A stretch of DNA of 64,000 bases from JAFGJU01 sp964570935 (GTDB lineage Bacteria; Eisenbacteria; RBG-16-71-46; JAFGJU01): NCBI GenBank assembly GCA_964570935.1, contig CAZMZP010000003.1, positions 1-64,000 of the forward strand, given 5' to 3'. Shown piece by piece: positions 1 to 9,061 of this stretch (positions are counted from its first letter, which is position 1; each line of letters begins with the position of its first letter). The notes under the pieces are model-generated. The model did not search any database, was not told the origin of the DNA, and was given only the letters and a program-made list of their open reading frames with translations. A program made the position numbers and the translations under genes.

Positions 1-35
1 GTAAGCTCAAGCCGGCCGGGACGTGTCGGTCTCGG

Positions 36-3000
36 TCACCGGATGAGCACCATCTTCTTCCGCTCCTCGCACCCAGGAGCCTGAATCGAGTAGAAATACA
101 CCCCTGACGCCATGGGTCGGCCGCTGTCGTCACGTCCGTCCCAGACGATCCCGTAATACCCGCGCTCCTTCCGGCCGTCCAGCAGAGTGCGAACCGGCCT
201 GCCCACGATGTCGTATATCCGCAGCACGACGTGGCCGGGCTCGGCCACGGCGAATCTGATTTCGGTCGCGGGGTTGAAGGGATTGGGGTAGTTCTGGCCG
301 AGCGATGTGGCCACGGGAAGACCGCCGGGTGCCTCCTCTACCGCGATCACCCGCCCTGTGCACGAGTGCCTATAGTGCTCCTCCAGAATGTCCAGGTCGC
401 CTTCGTCAACGATGCCGTCGCAGTTGAAATCCGAGCGGCAGGCGCTGGTGCCGAAATCGCCCGTAAGGATGCCGACGTCCAGCGGGTCCACAATCCCGTC
501 ACCGTTCAGGTCGGGAGACAACCACTTGAGAGTGTTGACGGGCTCCGGGAAAAGCGGCCAGCCACCGTAGCATGCGACGGCGGTGCGAACCGTGCAACAC
601 CCGGGGCCGGCGCCCGCATTCACACTGCCGCGGATGTACATTCGGACGTAGCCGTTCGCGTCCGTGTATGCGATCAGCGACGCGCACAGCAACGAATCAC
701 ACGTGCTACTGGTGATTGTCAGCTCGACCGGCACTCCGCCGACAGGATCCAGGCACGGGCCGCCGTCAGTCACGTACACGTCGACCCATGCGCTCTTGCA
801 CGTATCCACCTCCGGCCACTCTGCGACCCCGGGGCAGACCATGACCTTGTTGCTGTCGGCCGCAAGAGTGTGCCAGTAAATCCGGCCGGCGAAAGGAAAG
901 TAATCACCCTGTATTTCATAACCACAGAACAACGTGGTGTCGTACTTTGCCCAGCTCAGGACCGAGTCTATCCGCTCAGACAGATAGCTGTCCGAACCGC
1001 AGGCCGGCATTCCTTGGGAATCGTCGGATCGAATCAGGCAGAAATCGTACGCCTCGGTGAGTATCCTGTTGACACGCTCTGCCCCCACGGTGTTGACGCG
1101 GCTGACAGCCGCCAGGTCCCGCGTGCCGTCGTAGCCGGCGTGATACTCTATCTCGGCCACGGCGGTACAGCCAGACAAGGGCGACACGCCGATTACGTTT
1201 TGTCCGCCGCCGCCGATTCGCGGACAGGCCTGAGTCGCTATCACGTAGTCTTCGGGGTTGCCGTCGCCGATACTGCCGCCTGCCACGCCGTCCATCGGCA
1301 AACAGTAAGTGTAGTCACCCGTCTTGGCCTGGTAGAGGTTCGCCACGTAGGTCGCGCAGAGAGTGCTGTTCAGAAACGTAGTTCCCCAGGGCGAGCGCCT
1401 GCTCAGCTCCCTGTACACCTTGTCGCCACTCAGCCAGAGGAGCTTCTGGCCGCCATCGCACACATCCCACGCATTGTCCAACCACCACTTGAGAAGATCG
1501 GTATCCTTCTGGTACAGACTGTAACTGTATATGTTGCCGGTGTTGACTATGCAGTACCTGTATGCTGCCATTTGGTACGTTGTCGCGCCAGGCCCCCAGT
1601 TGTACTTGGGTGTGCCGGGGCTGCCTATCTGGCCGGGGTTGGCGTTCCAGCGCCCGATGCCGTTCCTCAAGTCGCTGGCCGGACCAAGTCTGTTGAATAT
1701 GTCGAACTTGATGCCCTTCGCCTTGAGATGTCTGGCAATCCTGTCTGCGTTCGTCTCGCCTCCGTTTCCACGCCCGCCGAAGTGGTCCACTACTAACAAG
1801 CACGGCGACGAGTAGCGCCCCGATCCTGCGTATGTCATCATGGGCAGTATCTCGAACTCGGCCTGGTGGCCGCCTGTCGTATCAGGAAGCACGAAGCAAT
1901 CGGCGGAGCCCGCGTACCTCGCCTTCAAGAAATACTCGACCCTCGTGCCGGGTACGAACAGGTTGTTGGGCAGTATCTCCGTGCCCTCGGCGATGCCGTT
2001 CGCGACTCTGACAGGGTCCTCCTCGTGGAACGCGCACATCCAGTTGCCTGGCACGGGCGTGGTGGAGTTGCCCGCCGCTGTCGTCACCTCGGCAGTATCC
2101 ATCCTGACCTCTACCCAGCCCCCACCCGCAACGCCCGGGAACCACGAAGTGAAGAAGTTGTTTGTCGTCTTCTGCTCGGGCCCCACCCTGGCCATACGGA
2201 ACACTAAGTAGACCTCCATGTTGTCGCTGCTGCCACGACACACGAGGGTGTCGCCGAATATCGGAGGCACGAGGTTGCTCTGGTATACGGCAGTCCTCGT
2301 GTCAGCGGTGCCCGCCGGATTCAAGAGCCCGTCCTCGGTGAACTGGTCCTGCCAGTAGTCGTACTCACGCATGCTTATGTAAGGCGTTCCAACACCTCCA
2401 TAAGCGCCGAAGGTCACGTTGTCGAAGTAGGGCGTCGCGTTGGACGCGTTTGTGCAGCCCAAACCCCACGGGTCGTTGTCGCAGTAGTTCACGACGCCCA
2501 GCGCGATTTGGACTTCGTCCGCGCCAAGGGGCACGTATGAGGACGCGTCAATCAGCCACGGTGAACAGCTAGTGCCCTCCGTAGAGTAGTAGACGTAGTA
2601 ATCGTTGGACCAGGGGCTCCAGGCTCCCGAATCACAGCCCGGAGCGTACCTGACGCGCCAAATCACGAAGATGTGATCGTTCAACGGCAGCTTGAAGAAC
2701 CTCTCCAGCCGTATGACCTTTCCACCCAGGTCGGGCCGTGACGAAAGGTCGATCACCGGCGACATGACGTAGCTGTCCTGGCACTCGGGGTGCGGGTAGG
2801 ACGGCGCACTCAGGTCGGCGAGTATCAGGACGCTGTCTGCAATGCCGCACATACCGGGCTCGGCGAGCACGCACGGGTCTTCGTTCATGCTCACGGGAAG
2901 CTCAGAGACGTGCCGGGCCTGGGCGAACTCCCCGCAGGGAGCGGAGACCTTCTGCCAGCCGGTCGGAAGAGCACCCGGGACTTCGTCCTCGAAGTCCTCG

Positions 3001-3884
3001 CTGTACGTCACGCTTCCAGAGAGCGCCACGTTGTCGAAGGCGCAGGCCCCGCACGACGTGGCGTAGGCGCCGTCCTCGTCAGAGAAGGACTCATCGCTGG
3101 TAAACACGAACTTGATGCGGAACTGGACGTTCCCGACACTGCTCAAGTACGAGTCGACGTCAACCACGTCACTCCCACTCTCGATCCCGACCCGCCACGA
3201 GCCGCTAGCGTGCTCCACCCAGGCGCCAGTGCCGGAGTCATAGTGCTCCACCAGCACGTCCACGAAGTCGTATCCGGGTTCCGTGTCAATCGCGTAGTCG
3301 TAGGCAAGCGCAATCTGGTCGCCGACCTCGAAGTCGAAGGCTGGCGTGGCGATCATCTGATGCCAATCGTTACCGTATCCGGTGCCGTTTCCGTCTGCGT
3401 AGCAGAGAGAATGGGCCTCCGCCCCGGTCCTGCCGCAGAAGAGCGACTTTGTTCCGGCTATGACGCAGCCGCCGATCTGGCCGCCGTCCATCACCCGGAA
3501 GCAGGTCGAGGTGTCTACGTTTGCGTCCACCCCCACCCAGCCGTCCATGTTGAGTCCGCTGTGAGGCGTGCCGCCGAAGCCGGAAACGTTCCAGGTCCAC
3601 ATCTTCTTGTTGGCCCAGCCAGCCGCGGAAGGCTCCGCCGCCTCCCATCTTCCTTGAGCGGCGTCCCAGACTGTCCCGCCGAAGTAGAAAGTGTCTGACG
3701 GCACCTGACCCAGGACTGCAGAGCCGGGCGCTTGCGGCGCCGGCACCAGAGCATCGCTTGTCATCGGTATCTTGGGTTGAAGTTCGCGGGCGTCGGATGG
3801 GGTCGGGCCGCCGAGGAGGGCCAAACACAGGACTGCGCCGCACAAGGCGAGGCGCAGGACCGCGGTCTTCACTCCTGGTTTCAC
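36..3884 (-). CDS. Large secreted protein with dockerin-like repeat and type IX-like C-terminal sorting domain
   Basis: About 1282 residues, exported and probably surface-attached; substrate unknown. I place the start at the GTG at 3884, behind a GGGGGGTG ribosome site, because it opens directly on a signal peptide (VKPGVKTAVLRLALCGAVL then a long hydrophobic run); the frame stays open another 47 codons upstream. The middle is Cys-, Gly- and aromatic-rich beta-sandwich-like sequence with two stretches resembling choice-of-anchor J/MAM lectin-like modules (EDFEDEVPGALPTGW). Near residues 1125-1175 are two EF-hand-like dockerin repeats (DLNGDGIVD, DFNCDGIVD). The last 88 residues are a sorting domain: NYPNPFNP, then IYDIVGRPVRTL, DGRDDSGRPMASGVYFYS and a basic end (KKMVLIR). 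In Bacteroidota and relatives this domain directs type IX export and is cleaved. It faces away from the next gene. Function of the body is not recognised. Confidence 0.8.
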   Translation of the reverse strand: MKPGVKTAVLRLALCGAVLCLALLGGPTPSDARELQPKIPMTSDALVPAPQAPGSAVLGQVPSDTFYFGGTVWDAAQGRWEAAEPSAAGWANKKMWTWNVSGFGGTPHSGLNMDGWVGVDANVDTSTCFRVMDGGQIGGCVIAGTKSLFCGRTGAEAHSLCYADGNGTGYGNDWHQMIATPAFDFEVGDQIALAYDYAIDTEPGYDFVDVLVEHYDSGTGAWVEHASGSWRVGIESGSDVVDVDSYLSSVGNVQFRIKFVFTSDESFSDEDGAYATSCGACAFDNVALSGSVTYSEDFEDEVPGALPTGWQKVSAPCGEFAQARHVSELPVSMNEDPCVLAEPGMCGIADSVLILADLSAPSYPHPECQDSYVMSPVIDLSSRPDLGGKVIRLERFFKLPLNDHIFVIWRVRYAPGCDSGAWSPWSNDYYVYYSTEGTSCSPWLIDASSYVPLGADEVQIALGVVNYCDNDPWGLGCTNASNATPYFDNVTFGAYGGVGTPYISMREYDYWQDQFTEDGLLNPAGTADTRTAVYQSNLVPPIFGDTLVCRGSSDNMEVYLVFRMARVGPEQKTTNNFFTSWFPGVAGGGWVEVRMDTAEVTTAAGNSTTPVPGNWMCAFHEEDPVRVANGIAEGTEILPNNLFVPGTRVEYFLKARYAGSADCFVLPDTTGGHQAEFEILPMMTYAGSGRYSSPCLLVVDHFGGRGNGGETNADRIARHLKAKGIKFDIFNRLGPASDLRNGIGRWNANPGQIGSPGTPKYNWGPGATTYQMAAYRYCIVNTGNIYSYSLYQKDTDLLKWWLDNAWDVCDGGQKLLWLSGDKVYRELSRRSPWGTTFLNSTLCATYVANLYQAKTGDYTYCLPMDGVAGGSIGDGNPEDYVIATQACPRIGGGGQNVIGVSPLSGCTAVAEIEYHAGYDGTRDLAAVSRVNTVGAERVNRILTEAYDFCLIRSDDSQGMPACGSDSYLSERIDSVLSWAKYDTTLFCGYEIQGDYFPFAGRIYWHTLAADSNKVMVCPGVAEWPEVDTCKSAWVDVYVTDGGPCLDPVGGVPVELTITSSTCDSLLCASLIAYTDANGYVRMYIRGSVNAGAGPGCCTVRTAVACYGGWPLFPEPVNTLKWLSPDLNGDGIVDPLDVGILTGDFGTSACRSDFNCDGIVDEGDLDILEEHYRHSCTGRVIAVEEAPGGLPVATSLGQNYPNPFNPATEIRFAVAEPGHVVLRIYDIVGRPVRTLLDGRKERGYYGIVWDGRDDSGRPMASGVYFYSIQAPGCEERKKMVLIR

Positions 3885-4211
3885 GTGACAACACCCCCCA
3901 AAAAAGGTTGAGGGACGCCCTCTGCAAAGGTACGTCCCCAAGAATTCCATTCTCCCGCACCTCCGAATTCTGGAACACTGTGGAGGTCGGCTAGCCAAGT
4001 GATAGTCTAACACGGCGTAACCCAAGCGTCAACCTCATCTTCGTGACGCCGGCACGCGGGCGTTTCTGGCCTTCCACGCCGGGGGTTCGCGCTTGTTTTC
4101 GCCGCGCGGATGGTGTTAGATAGACGCTTTGGGCATTCAGGCGCACAGTAGCCAGCGGCCCCGAGTGAGCGCAAAGATGGGGCCGCGCATCCGTTCGCAG
4201 GAGACATAGAC
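3885..4211. other. Divergent intergenic region
   Basis: This 327-base gap lies between two divergent genes and must carry both promoters. I see an inverted repeat, GCGGCCCC at 4155-4162 and GGGGCCGC at 4179-4186, in the leader of the plus-strand gene. A weak promoter candidate is TTGTTT at 4093-4098, 17 bases, then TTAGAT at 4116-4121. GDT1-family transporters are often under the yybP-ykoY manganese riboswitch, but the conserved segments of that motif are not recognisable here. No short gene is supported. Confidence 0.4.
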
Positions 4212-5399
4212 GTGGCCGCAGTCCAGGAAATCCTGATACCCTTTGTGGCAGTAGGACTCGCCGAGCTGGGCGACAAGACTCAACTCGCCGTGCTGTGCCT
4301 TGCCTCAAAGACCAGGAAGTACATGCAGCTCATGGCGGGGGTGATGCTCGCATTCGTGATTGCGGACGGCCTGGCGATACTGCTCGGCAGCTTCATCACA
4401 GAGAGGGTCCCCATGGTCTACATAAAGGTCGCGTCCGGAATCGTGTTCATAGTGTTCGGGATACTCACGCTGCTCAAGACGAAGGCGGACGAGCCGCGCT
4501 GCGACCTGAGGCAGCCGTTCGCGTCGGGGTTCGGGCTCGTCCTCGTGTCGGAGCTGGGCGACAAGACACAGATCGCGTCCGGCCTGTTCGCGGCGAAGTA
4601 CAACGCGATCATGGTGTTCATAGGCGTGATCGCGGCGCTAACTCTGCTTTCGGTCCTGGCCATCTATCTTGGGAGGTTCATCTCCCTCAAGGTCAACAGG
4701 CGAGTGGTCTCCAGAATCGCCGGCGCCGTGTTCATAGTCCTGGGGATAGTCGCCTTCCTCCCGGGCTGCTCGAGCCAAGAGAGTCCCAAGCTGGTGCTCA
4801 GGAAAGTGGCCGAGAAGTACAAGGCCATGGACTCCTGCGTGTTGGAGTATTCGATCAAGACCGAGGGCGGCGGTGAAGTGTCGGAGATCAGCGGCACGGT
4901 GTACGCCAAGAGGGGCGCACTGCGATACGAGGAGACCGTCACCTCTTCGGCGGACACCCTGAAGCAGATACGCGTCTCCGACGGCCAGACGATCTACCAG
5001 ATACTGCCCCAGCACGGCGTCGTGAAGGGCATGAACCTGGAGCCGGGCTCGCGGGAATCCAACCTGAGAGCGGTGGAGCAGAAGGGCGCCCTGGTTTCCG
5101 TGCTTCCGATCCCGGACGAGGAATGGAACCCGAGGGGAGGCGTTCGTACCCTGGGGCAGGGAGCGGACAGACGCCTTGTCGTGGTCGCGTCTCCGCCGGA
5201 GTCTCCGGGCGGGGCCAAATCCACATACACGTTCTTCATCGAACCCGAAACGTATCTCATTCGCGAGATAGAGGCCGACCTGGCGCAGCAGCTCGCCGCT
5301 GGCGTCATCAAAACAAGGGCGCGCAACTCGTACTGGAACTACCGTGTTCAGGCGGAGGTGCTCGACACCATGTTCCACGTGAACATGGACGAGAAGTGA
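4212..5399 (+). CDS. GDT1/TMEM165 (UPF0016) cation transporter fused to a LolA-like lipoprotein domain
   Basis: 395 residues in two parts. Residues 1-190 are a complete UPF0016 transporter with six membrane segments and both ELGDKTQ signatures (AELGDKTQLA near 18, SELGDKTQIA near 115); the family exports Mn2+ or exchanges Ca2+/H+. The last membrane helix runs straight into FLPGCSSQ, a lipobox-like sequence, followed by about 200 residues resembling the LolA/RseB outer-membrane lipoprotein carrier fold (KYKAMDSCVLEYSIKT, GTVYAKRGALRYEE, IEPETYLIREIEAD). The GTG start at 4212 has AGGAG eight bases upstream. An in-frame GTG at 4704 would begin MVSRIAGAVFIVLGIVAFLPGC, a textbook lipoprotein signal peptide, so a separate lipoprotein could also be made. 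The transporter call is firm; the C-terminal fold is inferred from pattern. Confidence 0.8.
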   Translation: MAAVQEILIPFVAVGLAELGDKTQLAVLCLASKTRKYMQLMAGVMLAFVIADGLAILLGSFITERVPMVYIKVASGIVFIVFGILTLLKTKADEPRCDLRQPFASGFGLVLVSELGDKTQIASGLFAAKYNAIMVFIGVIAALTLLSVLAIYLGRFISLKVNRRVVSRIAGAVFIVLGIVAFLPGCSSQESPKLVLRKVAEKYKAMDSCVLEYSIKTEGGGEVSEISGTVYAKRGALRYEETVTSSADTLKQIRVSDGQTIYQILPQHGVVKGMNLEPGSRESNLRAVEQKGALVSVLPIPDEEWNPRGGVRTLGQGADRRLVVVASPPESPGGAKSTYTFFIEPETYLIREIEADLAQQLAAGVIKTRARNSYWNYRVQAEVLDTMFHVNMDEK

Positions 5400-5475
5400 G
5401 ACCGGCGGCGCGCGGGGCTTGGTTCCGACTACGCACCCGGCGCGGCCCGCACCCGGACACCGACGGGGTAAGCAA

Positions 5476-6261
5476 TTGAACGCACGAGAACTTACGAACC
5501 TGTTCGACGCGGCGGTCGCCGCCGCCAGAATCGGCGGGGACATCCTGAGAGCGGGCATGTCCGTCAAGAAGCGCGTGGCCTACAAGGGCAAGGTCAACCT
5601 GGTCACGCAGGTGGACACGCGCTCCGAGAAGGCCATCATGAAGTACCTGGGAGGGCGTTTCCCGGGCCACGCGTTCCTGGCCGAGGAGAGCGGGAGCTCA
5701 GCGCGGGCCTCGGAATTCCTCTGGATCATAGACCCTCTCGACGGCACCACGAATTACGCCCACGGCTACCGCTCATACTGCGTCTCGATAGCCCTGAGCG
5801 TTCGGGGCACGGTCGCGCTGGGCGTGGTGTACGACCCTAACCTGGACGAGCTTTTCACGGCCGTCCGAGGCCGGGGCGCCCGGCTCAACGGAAAGAAGAT
5901 CTCCGTCTCCCCCACCGGGTCCCTGTCGAAGAGCCTCCTGGCCACCGGCTTCCCCTACGACGTGAGGGAGAGCAGGAACAACAACCTCGACCATTTCTCC
6001 AATTTCGCGTTGAAGAGCCAGGCGGTCAGGCGCGCGGGTTCCGCCGCCCTGGACCTGTGCCACGCGGCGTGCGGGCGGTTCGACGGCTACTGGGAGCTCA
6101 AGCTGGGGCCGTGGGACGTGGCCGCGGGCTCGCTGATGGTTGTGGAGGCGGGCGGCAGAGTGAGCGATTTCAAGGGCGGCAAGTTCGACATCCACATGAA
6201 GGAACTGCTGGCCTCAAACGGTCGCATCCACAGACAGATGCTGGACGTGCTGAACGCGTGA
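5476..6261 (+). CDS. suhB: Inositol monophosphatase family protein
   Basis: 261 residues, the usual family length. It should hydrolyse inositol-1-phosphate or related sugar phosphates using Mg2+. The metal and catalytic motifs are intact: AEESG near residue 76, WIIDPLDGTTNY (positions 88-99) and GPWDVAAGSLMV near 213. The frame is open from 5419, but I prefer the TTG at 5476: translation there begins LNARELTNLFDAAVAAARIGG, which matches the first helix of the family, and GGGG lies just upstream. It follows the transporter fusion by 76 bases on the same strand and may be co-transcribed. SuhB-type or related fructose-1,6-bisphosphatase-like activity cannot be told apart from sequence alone. Confidence 0.88.
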   Translation: MNARELTNLFDAAVAAARIGGDILRAGMSVKKRVAYKGKVNLVTQVDTRSEKAIMKYLGGRFPGHAFLAEESGSSARASEFLWIIDPLDGTTNYAHGYRSYCVSIALSVRGTVALGVVYDPNLDELFTAVRGRGARLNGKKISVSPTGSLSKSLLATGFPYDVRESRNNNLDHFSNFALKSQAVRRAGSAALDLCHAACGRFDGYWELKLGPWDVAAGSLMVVEAGGRVSDFKGGKFDIHMKELLASNGRIHRQMLDVLNA

Positions 6262-6444
6262 CCGTCGCGCGTGTCACGTTGGCGGCGGATTGTCCGGCGG
6301 CGCGCCGGTCCCGTTGCGGGGGCCCGCCCCACTTGACCCGCAAGCGCGGTGTGATAATATTCGCAAAGATTCCCGAGACGCTTCAGTATCCCGCCGGCCG
6401 CTCGACTCGCGCGGCGGCTGCCGCGAACACAACCGGAGGAAGAC

Positions 6445-8913
6445 GTGACCAAGAAGAAACCCGCCCGGGTCCCCGTCGCGAAGCTGAGATGGACGTGCCC
6501 GGTTAACAAGCTCAGATTCAAGACCACTAAGGACGTCGAGGTTTGCACGAAGATAATCGGGCAGGAGCGCGCCCTGGGCGCGATACGCCTCGGCCTGGAC
6601 ATCGAGAGCATCGGGTACAACATCTACGTCGCCGGTTTCGTGGGTACGGGCAGGAACACGACCATCAAGCGCCTCCTGGAGCAGCTGGAGAAGGGAGAGA
6701 CCTCACCCGACGACCTCTGCTACGTGCACAACTTCCACAACCCCGACGCGCCCTCCCTCATCGCCCTGCCGGCCGGCAGGGGGAAGGTCTTCAGGAACGA
6801 CATGAATCTCCTGATAGAAACGCTGCAGAGAAACGTGCCGCTCATATTCGAGGACGAACGCTACCAGGAAAACAGAAAGAAGATCGTGGAGACGTTCAAG
6901 AACCGGGAGAAGGAGATTCTGAAGACCCTCGAGAAGCGCGTCGAGGGCGAAGGATTCGTCCTGGCGCAGGTCCAGACTGGCCCTTACACGCGGCCCGAGG
7001 TCCTGCCGCTCGTGGGCGAGAACGCCGTCGCGATGGAGCAGCTCGAGAAATCCGTCGAGGAGGGCAAACTCCAGAAGGCGGACCTGGAAAAGAAGAGGCA
7101 GCAGCACGAGCAGCTTTCCGAGAATCTGGAGAGCGCCTTCAAGGACGTGAGGAAGATAGAGAAGCAGATGAAGGGTCAGCTCGACAGCTTCGACATGCAG
7201 GCCGTCCTCCCTATGGTGAAGGACGCGATCGGGGAGCTGAAACAGAAATACGCAAAGCAGAAGAAGCTCCTGGCCTACTTCGGAGACGTGGAGAAGGACA
7301 TCACCGAGAACATAGACAAGTTCAAGCCCAAGGGCGAACAGCCGCCCATGCTGATGCCGTTCATGCCGCTCCCGCAGAGGGCGGACGAGTTCCTGGAATA
7401 CGACGTCAACGTGGTCGTCGACAACTCCGAGACGCAGGGCAGGCCGGTGATCATAGAGACGACGCCGACGCACAGAAACCTTTTCGGCTCCGTGGAGAGA
7501 GTCGTTGGCAGGTTCGGAGAATGGAAGAGCGACTTCACGCGCATAAAGGCGGGCTCCCTGCTCAGGGCCAACGGTGGCTACCTGGTGCTGAACGCCCTGG
7601 ACGTCCTGATAGAGCCCGGCGTCTGGCAGACGCTCAAGCGCACTATCAGGAACAGGATAGTGGAGATTCAGCCCTACGACCCGTTCTACATGTTCTCAGG
7701 CACGTCCATGAAGCCGGAGCCCGTGAACTTCGACCTCAAAGTCGTGATGATAGGCGACACGTACCTGTACCACTTGCTGTACGCATACGACGAAGACTTC
7801 AGGAAGACCTTCAAGGTCAAGGCCGACTTCGACACGGTGATGACGCGTAACACGGAGTCCATCCACGATTTCGCGTGTTTCATCGCGAAGATAGTCACGA
7901 ACGAGAAGCTCAGGCACTTCGACAGGAGCGGGGTCGGCGCAGTGGTCGAATACGGCGTCAGACTGGGCGGCCACCGGGAGAAAGTGACTGCGCGCTTTCT
8001 GCAGATCGCCGACATCGTCCGGGAGGCCAACTACTGGGCGGGGAAGGCGAAGAGCGAGCTGGTCAAGGCGGAGCACGTCGACAAGGCGATCGAGGAGAAG
8101 GTCTACCGCGTCAGACTCATCGAGGAAAAGGTACAGGAGCTCATAGACGAGGGCATCCTGATGATCGACATCACCGGCAGCAGGGTCGGCCAGGTCAACG
8201 GACTGTCCATTTACGACCTGGGAGACCACGCGTTCGCGAAGCCGGCCAAGATAACCGTCCAGACCTCGATGGGCAGGTCTGGAATCATCAACATCGAGAG
8301 AGAGGCGAACCTGAGCGGCCGCACGCACGACAAGGGCGTTCTCATCATGACGGGCTACGTCAGGGCCATGTACGCGAAGGAGCGGCCCCTCACCCTGAGC
8401 GCCAGCATCTGCTTCGAGCAGTCGTACGCGGGCGTCGAGGGAGACAGCGCCTCGGCCGCGGAGCTGTTCGCGTTTGTCTCGAGCCTGTCGGAGGTGCCAC
8501 TCAGGCAGGACATCGCCGTCACGGGTTCGGTTAACCAGATGGGCGAGATCCAGCCCATAGGCGGAGTGAACGAGAAGATCGAGGGCTTCTTTGACGTTTG
8601 CAGGGCCAAGGGACTCACCCGAAGGCAGGGAGTCGTCATCCCCGAGCGGAACGTTCAGGACCTGATGCTGCGCAAGGACGTCGCTGCCGCGGTCTCCAGG
8701 GGCCGGTTCCACATCTATCCCATCAAGAAGGTGGAGGAAGGCATAGAAATACTGACCGGCAAACCCGCCGGCGCGCGCGGCAAGAACGGCCGGTACCCCA
8801 GGGGAACCGTCAACTACCTGATGGACAGGAAGCTCGAGGACATGAGCCACAAGATGTCGGAGTTCGGCGAGAAGCCTAAGGACGACGAGAACAAGAACTC
8901 CGCGAAGAAATAG
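6445..8913 (+). CDS. ATP-dependent Lon-like protease (LonB/AAA_32 type)
   Basis: 822 residues. This is the Lon-related family with an N-terminal AAA_32-type ATPase region, not classical LonA: it lacks the LonA substrate domain. A Walker A-like loop is at 64-72 (GFVGTGRNT), followed by a charged helical insertion (about 130-300, probably coiled coil). The C-terminal protease domain has the Ser-Lys dyad: Ser668 in EGDSAS and Lys711 in GGVNEKIEGF, spaced 43 residues as in E. coli Lon. A hydrophilic Lys-rich tail closes the protein. GTG start at 6445 with GGAGGA at 6435-6440. Expected to be a cytosolic quality-control protease. It is the last plus-strand gene before a convergent junction. Confidence 0.9.
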   Translation: MTKKKPARVPVAKLRWTCPVNKLRFKTTKDVEVCTKIIGQERALGAIRLGLDIESIGYNIYVAGFVGTGRNTTIKRLLEQLEKGETSPDDLCYVHNFHNPDAPSLIALPAGRGKVFRNDMNLLIETLQRNVPLIFEDERYQENRKKIVETFKNREKEILKTLEKRVEGEGFVLAQVQTGPYTRPEVLPLVGENAVAMEQLEKSVEEGKLQKADLEKKRQQHEQLSENLESAFKDVRKIEKQMKGQLDSFDMQAVLPMVKDAIGELKQKYAKQKKLLAYFGDVEKDITENIDKFKPKGEQPPMLMPFMPLPQRADEFLEYDVNVVVDNSETQGRPVIIETTPTHRNLFGSVERVVGRFGEWKSDFTRIKAGSLLRANGGYLVLNALDVLIEPGVWQTLKRTIRNRIVEIQPYDPFYMFSGTSMKPEPVNFDLKVVMIGDTYLYHLLYAYDEDFRKTFKVKADFDTVMTRNTESIHDFACFIAKIVTNEKLRHFDRSGVGAVVEYGVRLGGHREKVTARFLQIADIVREANYWAGKAKSELVKAEHVDKAIEEKVYRVRLIEEKVQELIDEGILMIDITGSRVGQVNGLSIYDLGDHAFAKPAKITVQTSMGRSGIINIEREANLSGRTHDKGVLIMTGYVRAMYAKERPLTLSASICFEQSYAGVEGDSASAAELFAFVSSLSEVPLRQDIAVTGSVNQMGEIQPIGGVNEKIEGFFDVCRAKGLTRRQGVVIPERNVQDLMLRKDVAAAVSRGRFHIYPIKKVEEGIEILTGKPAGARGKNGRYPRGTVNYLMDRKLEDMSHKMSEFGEKPKDDENKNSAKK

Positions 8914-8993
8914 GGCGGCCGCGACCCCACGCCGGATGCCGCTCGACCGGGCGCCCGATGACGCCGGCCGGGCGTAGTCCGCCGGAAACAGCG

Positions 8994-9029
8994 AGGCCAC
9001 GAGCCCCGATTACCGGGACCTCGTGGCCT
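8994..9029. terminator. Bidirectional terminator hairpin between convergent genes
   Basis: AGGCCACGAG (8994-9003) pairs perfectly with CTCGTGGCCT (9020-9029) around a 16-base loop. It lies between the ends of the Lon-like protease gene and the convergent transketolase gene and can serve both. T-runs are weak, as expected for GC-rich DNA. Confidence 0.65.
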
Positions 9030-9061
9030 TCGCCTTTCAAGCGTGAATCATCCGACCGGAG

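Noticed and set aside
231..1796. Long plus-strand open frame (521 codons) opposite the first secreted-protein gene
   Set aside because: It is antisense to a gene with clear domains, has no recognisable motif or ribosome site, and long shadow frames are expected in GC-rich DNA.
4099..4211. yybP-ykoY manganese riboswitch before the GDT1-type gene
   Set aside because: Expected from the gene family, but the conserved GGGGAGUAG-like and partner segments are not present; only a simple inverted repeat is seen.
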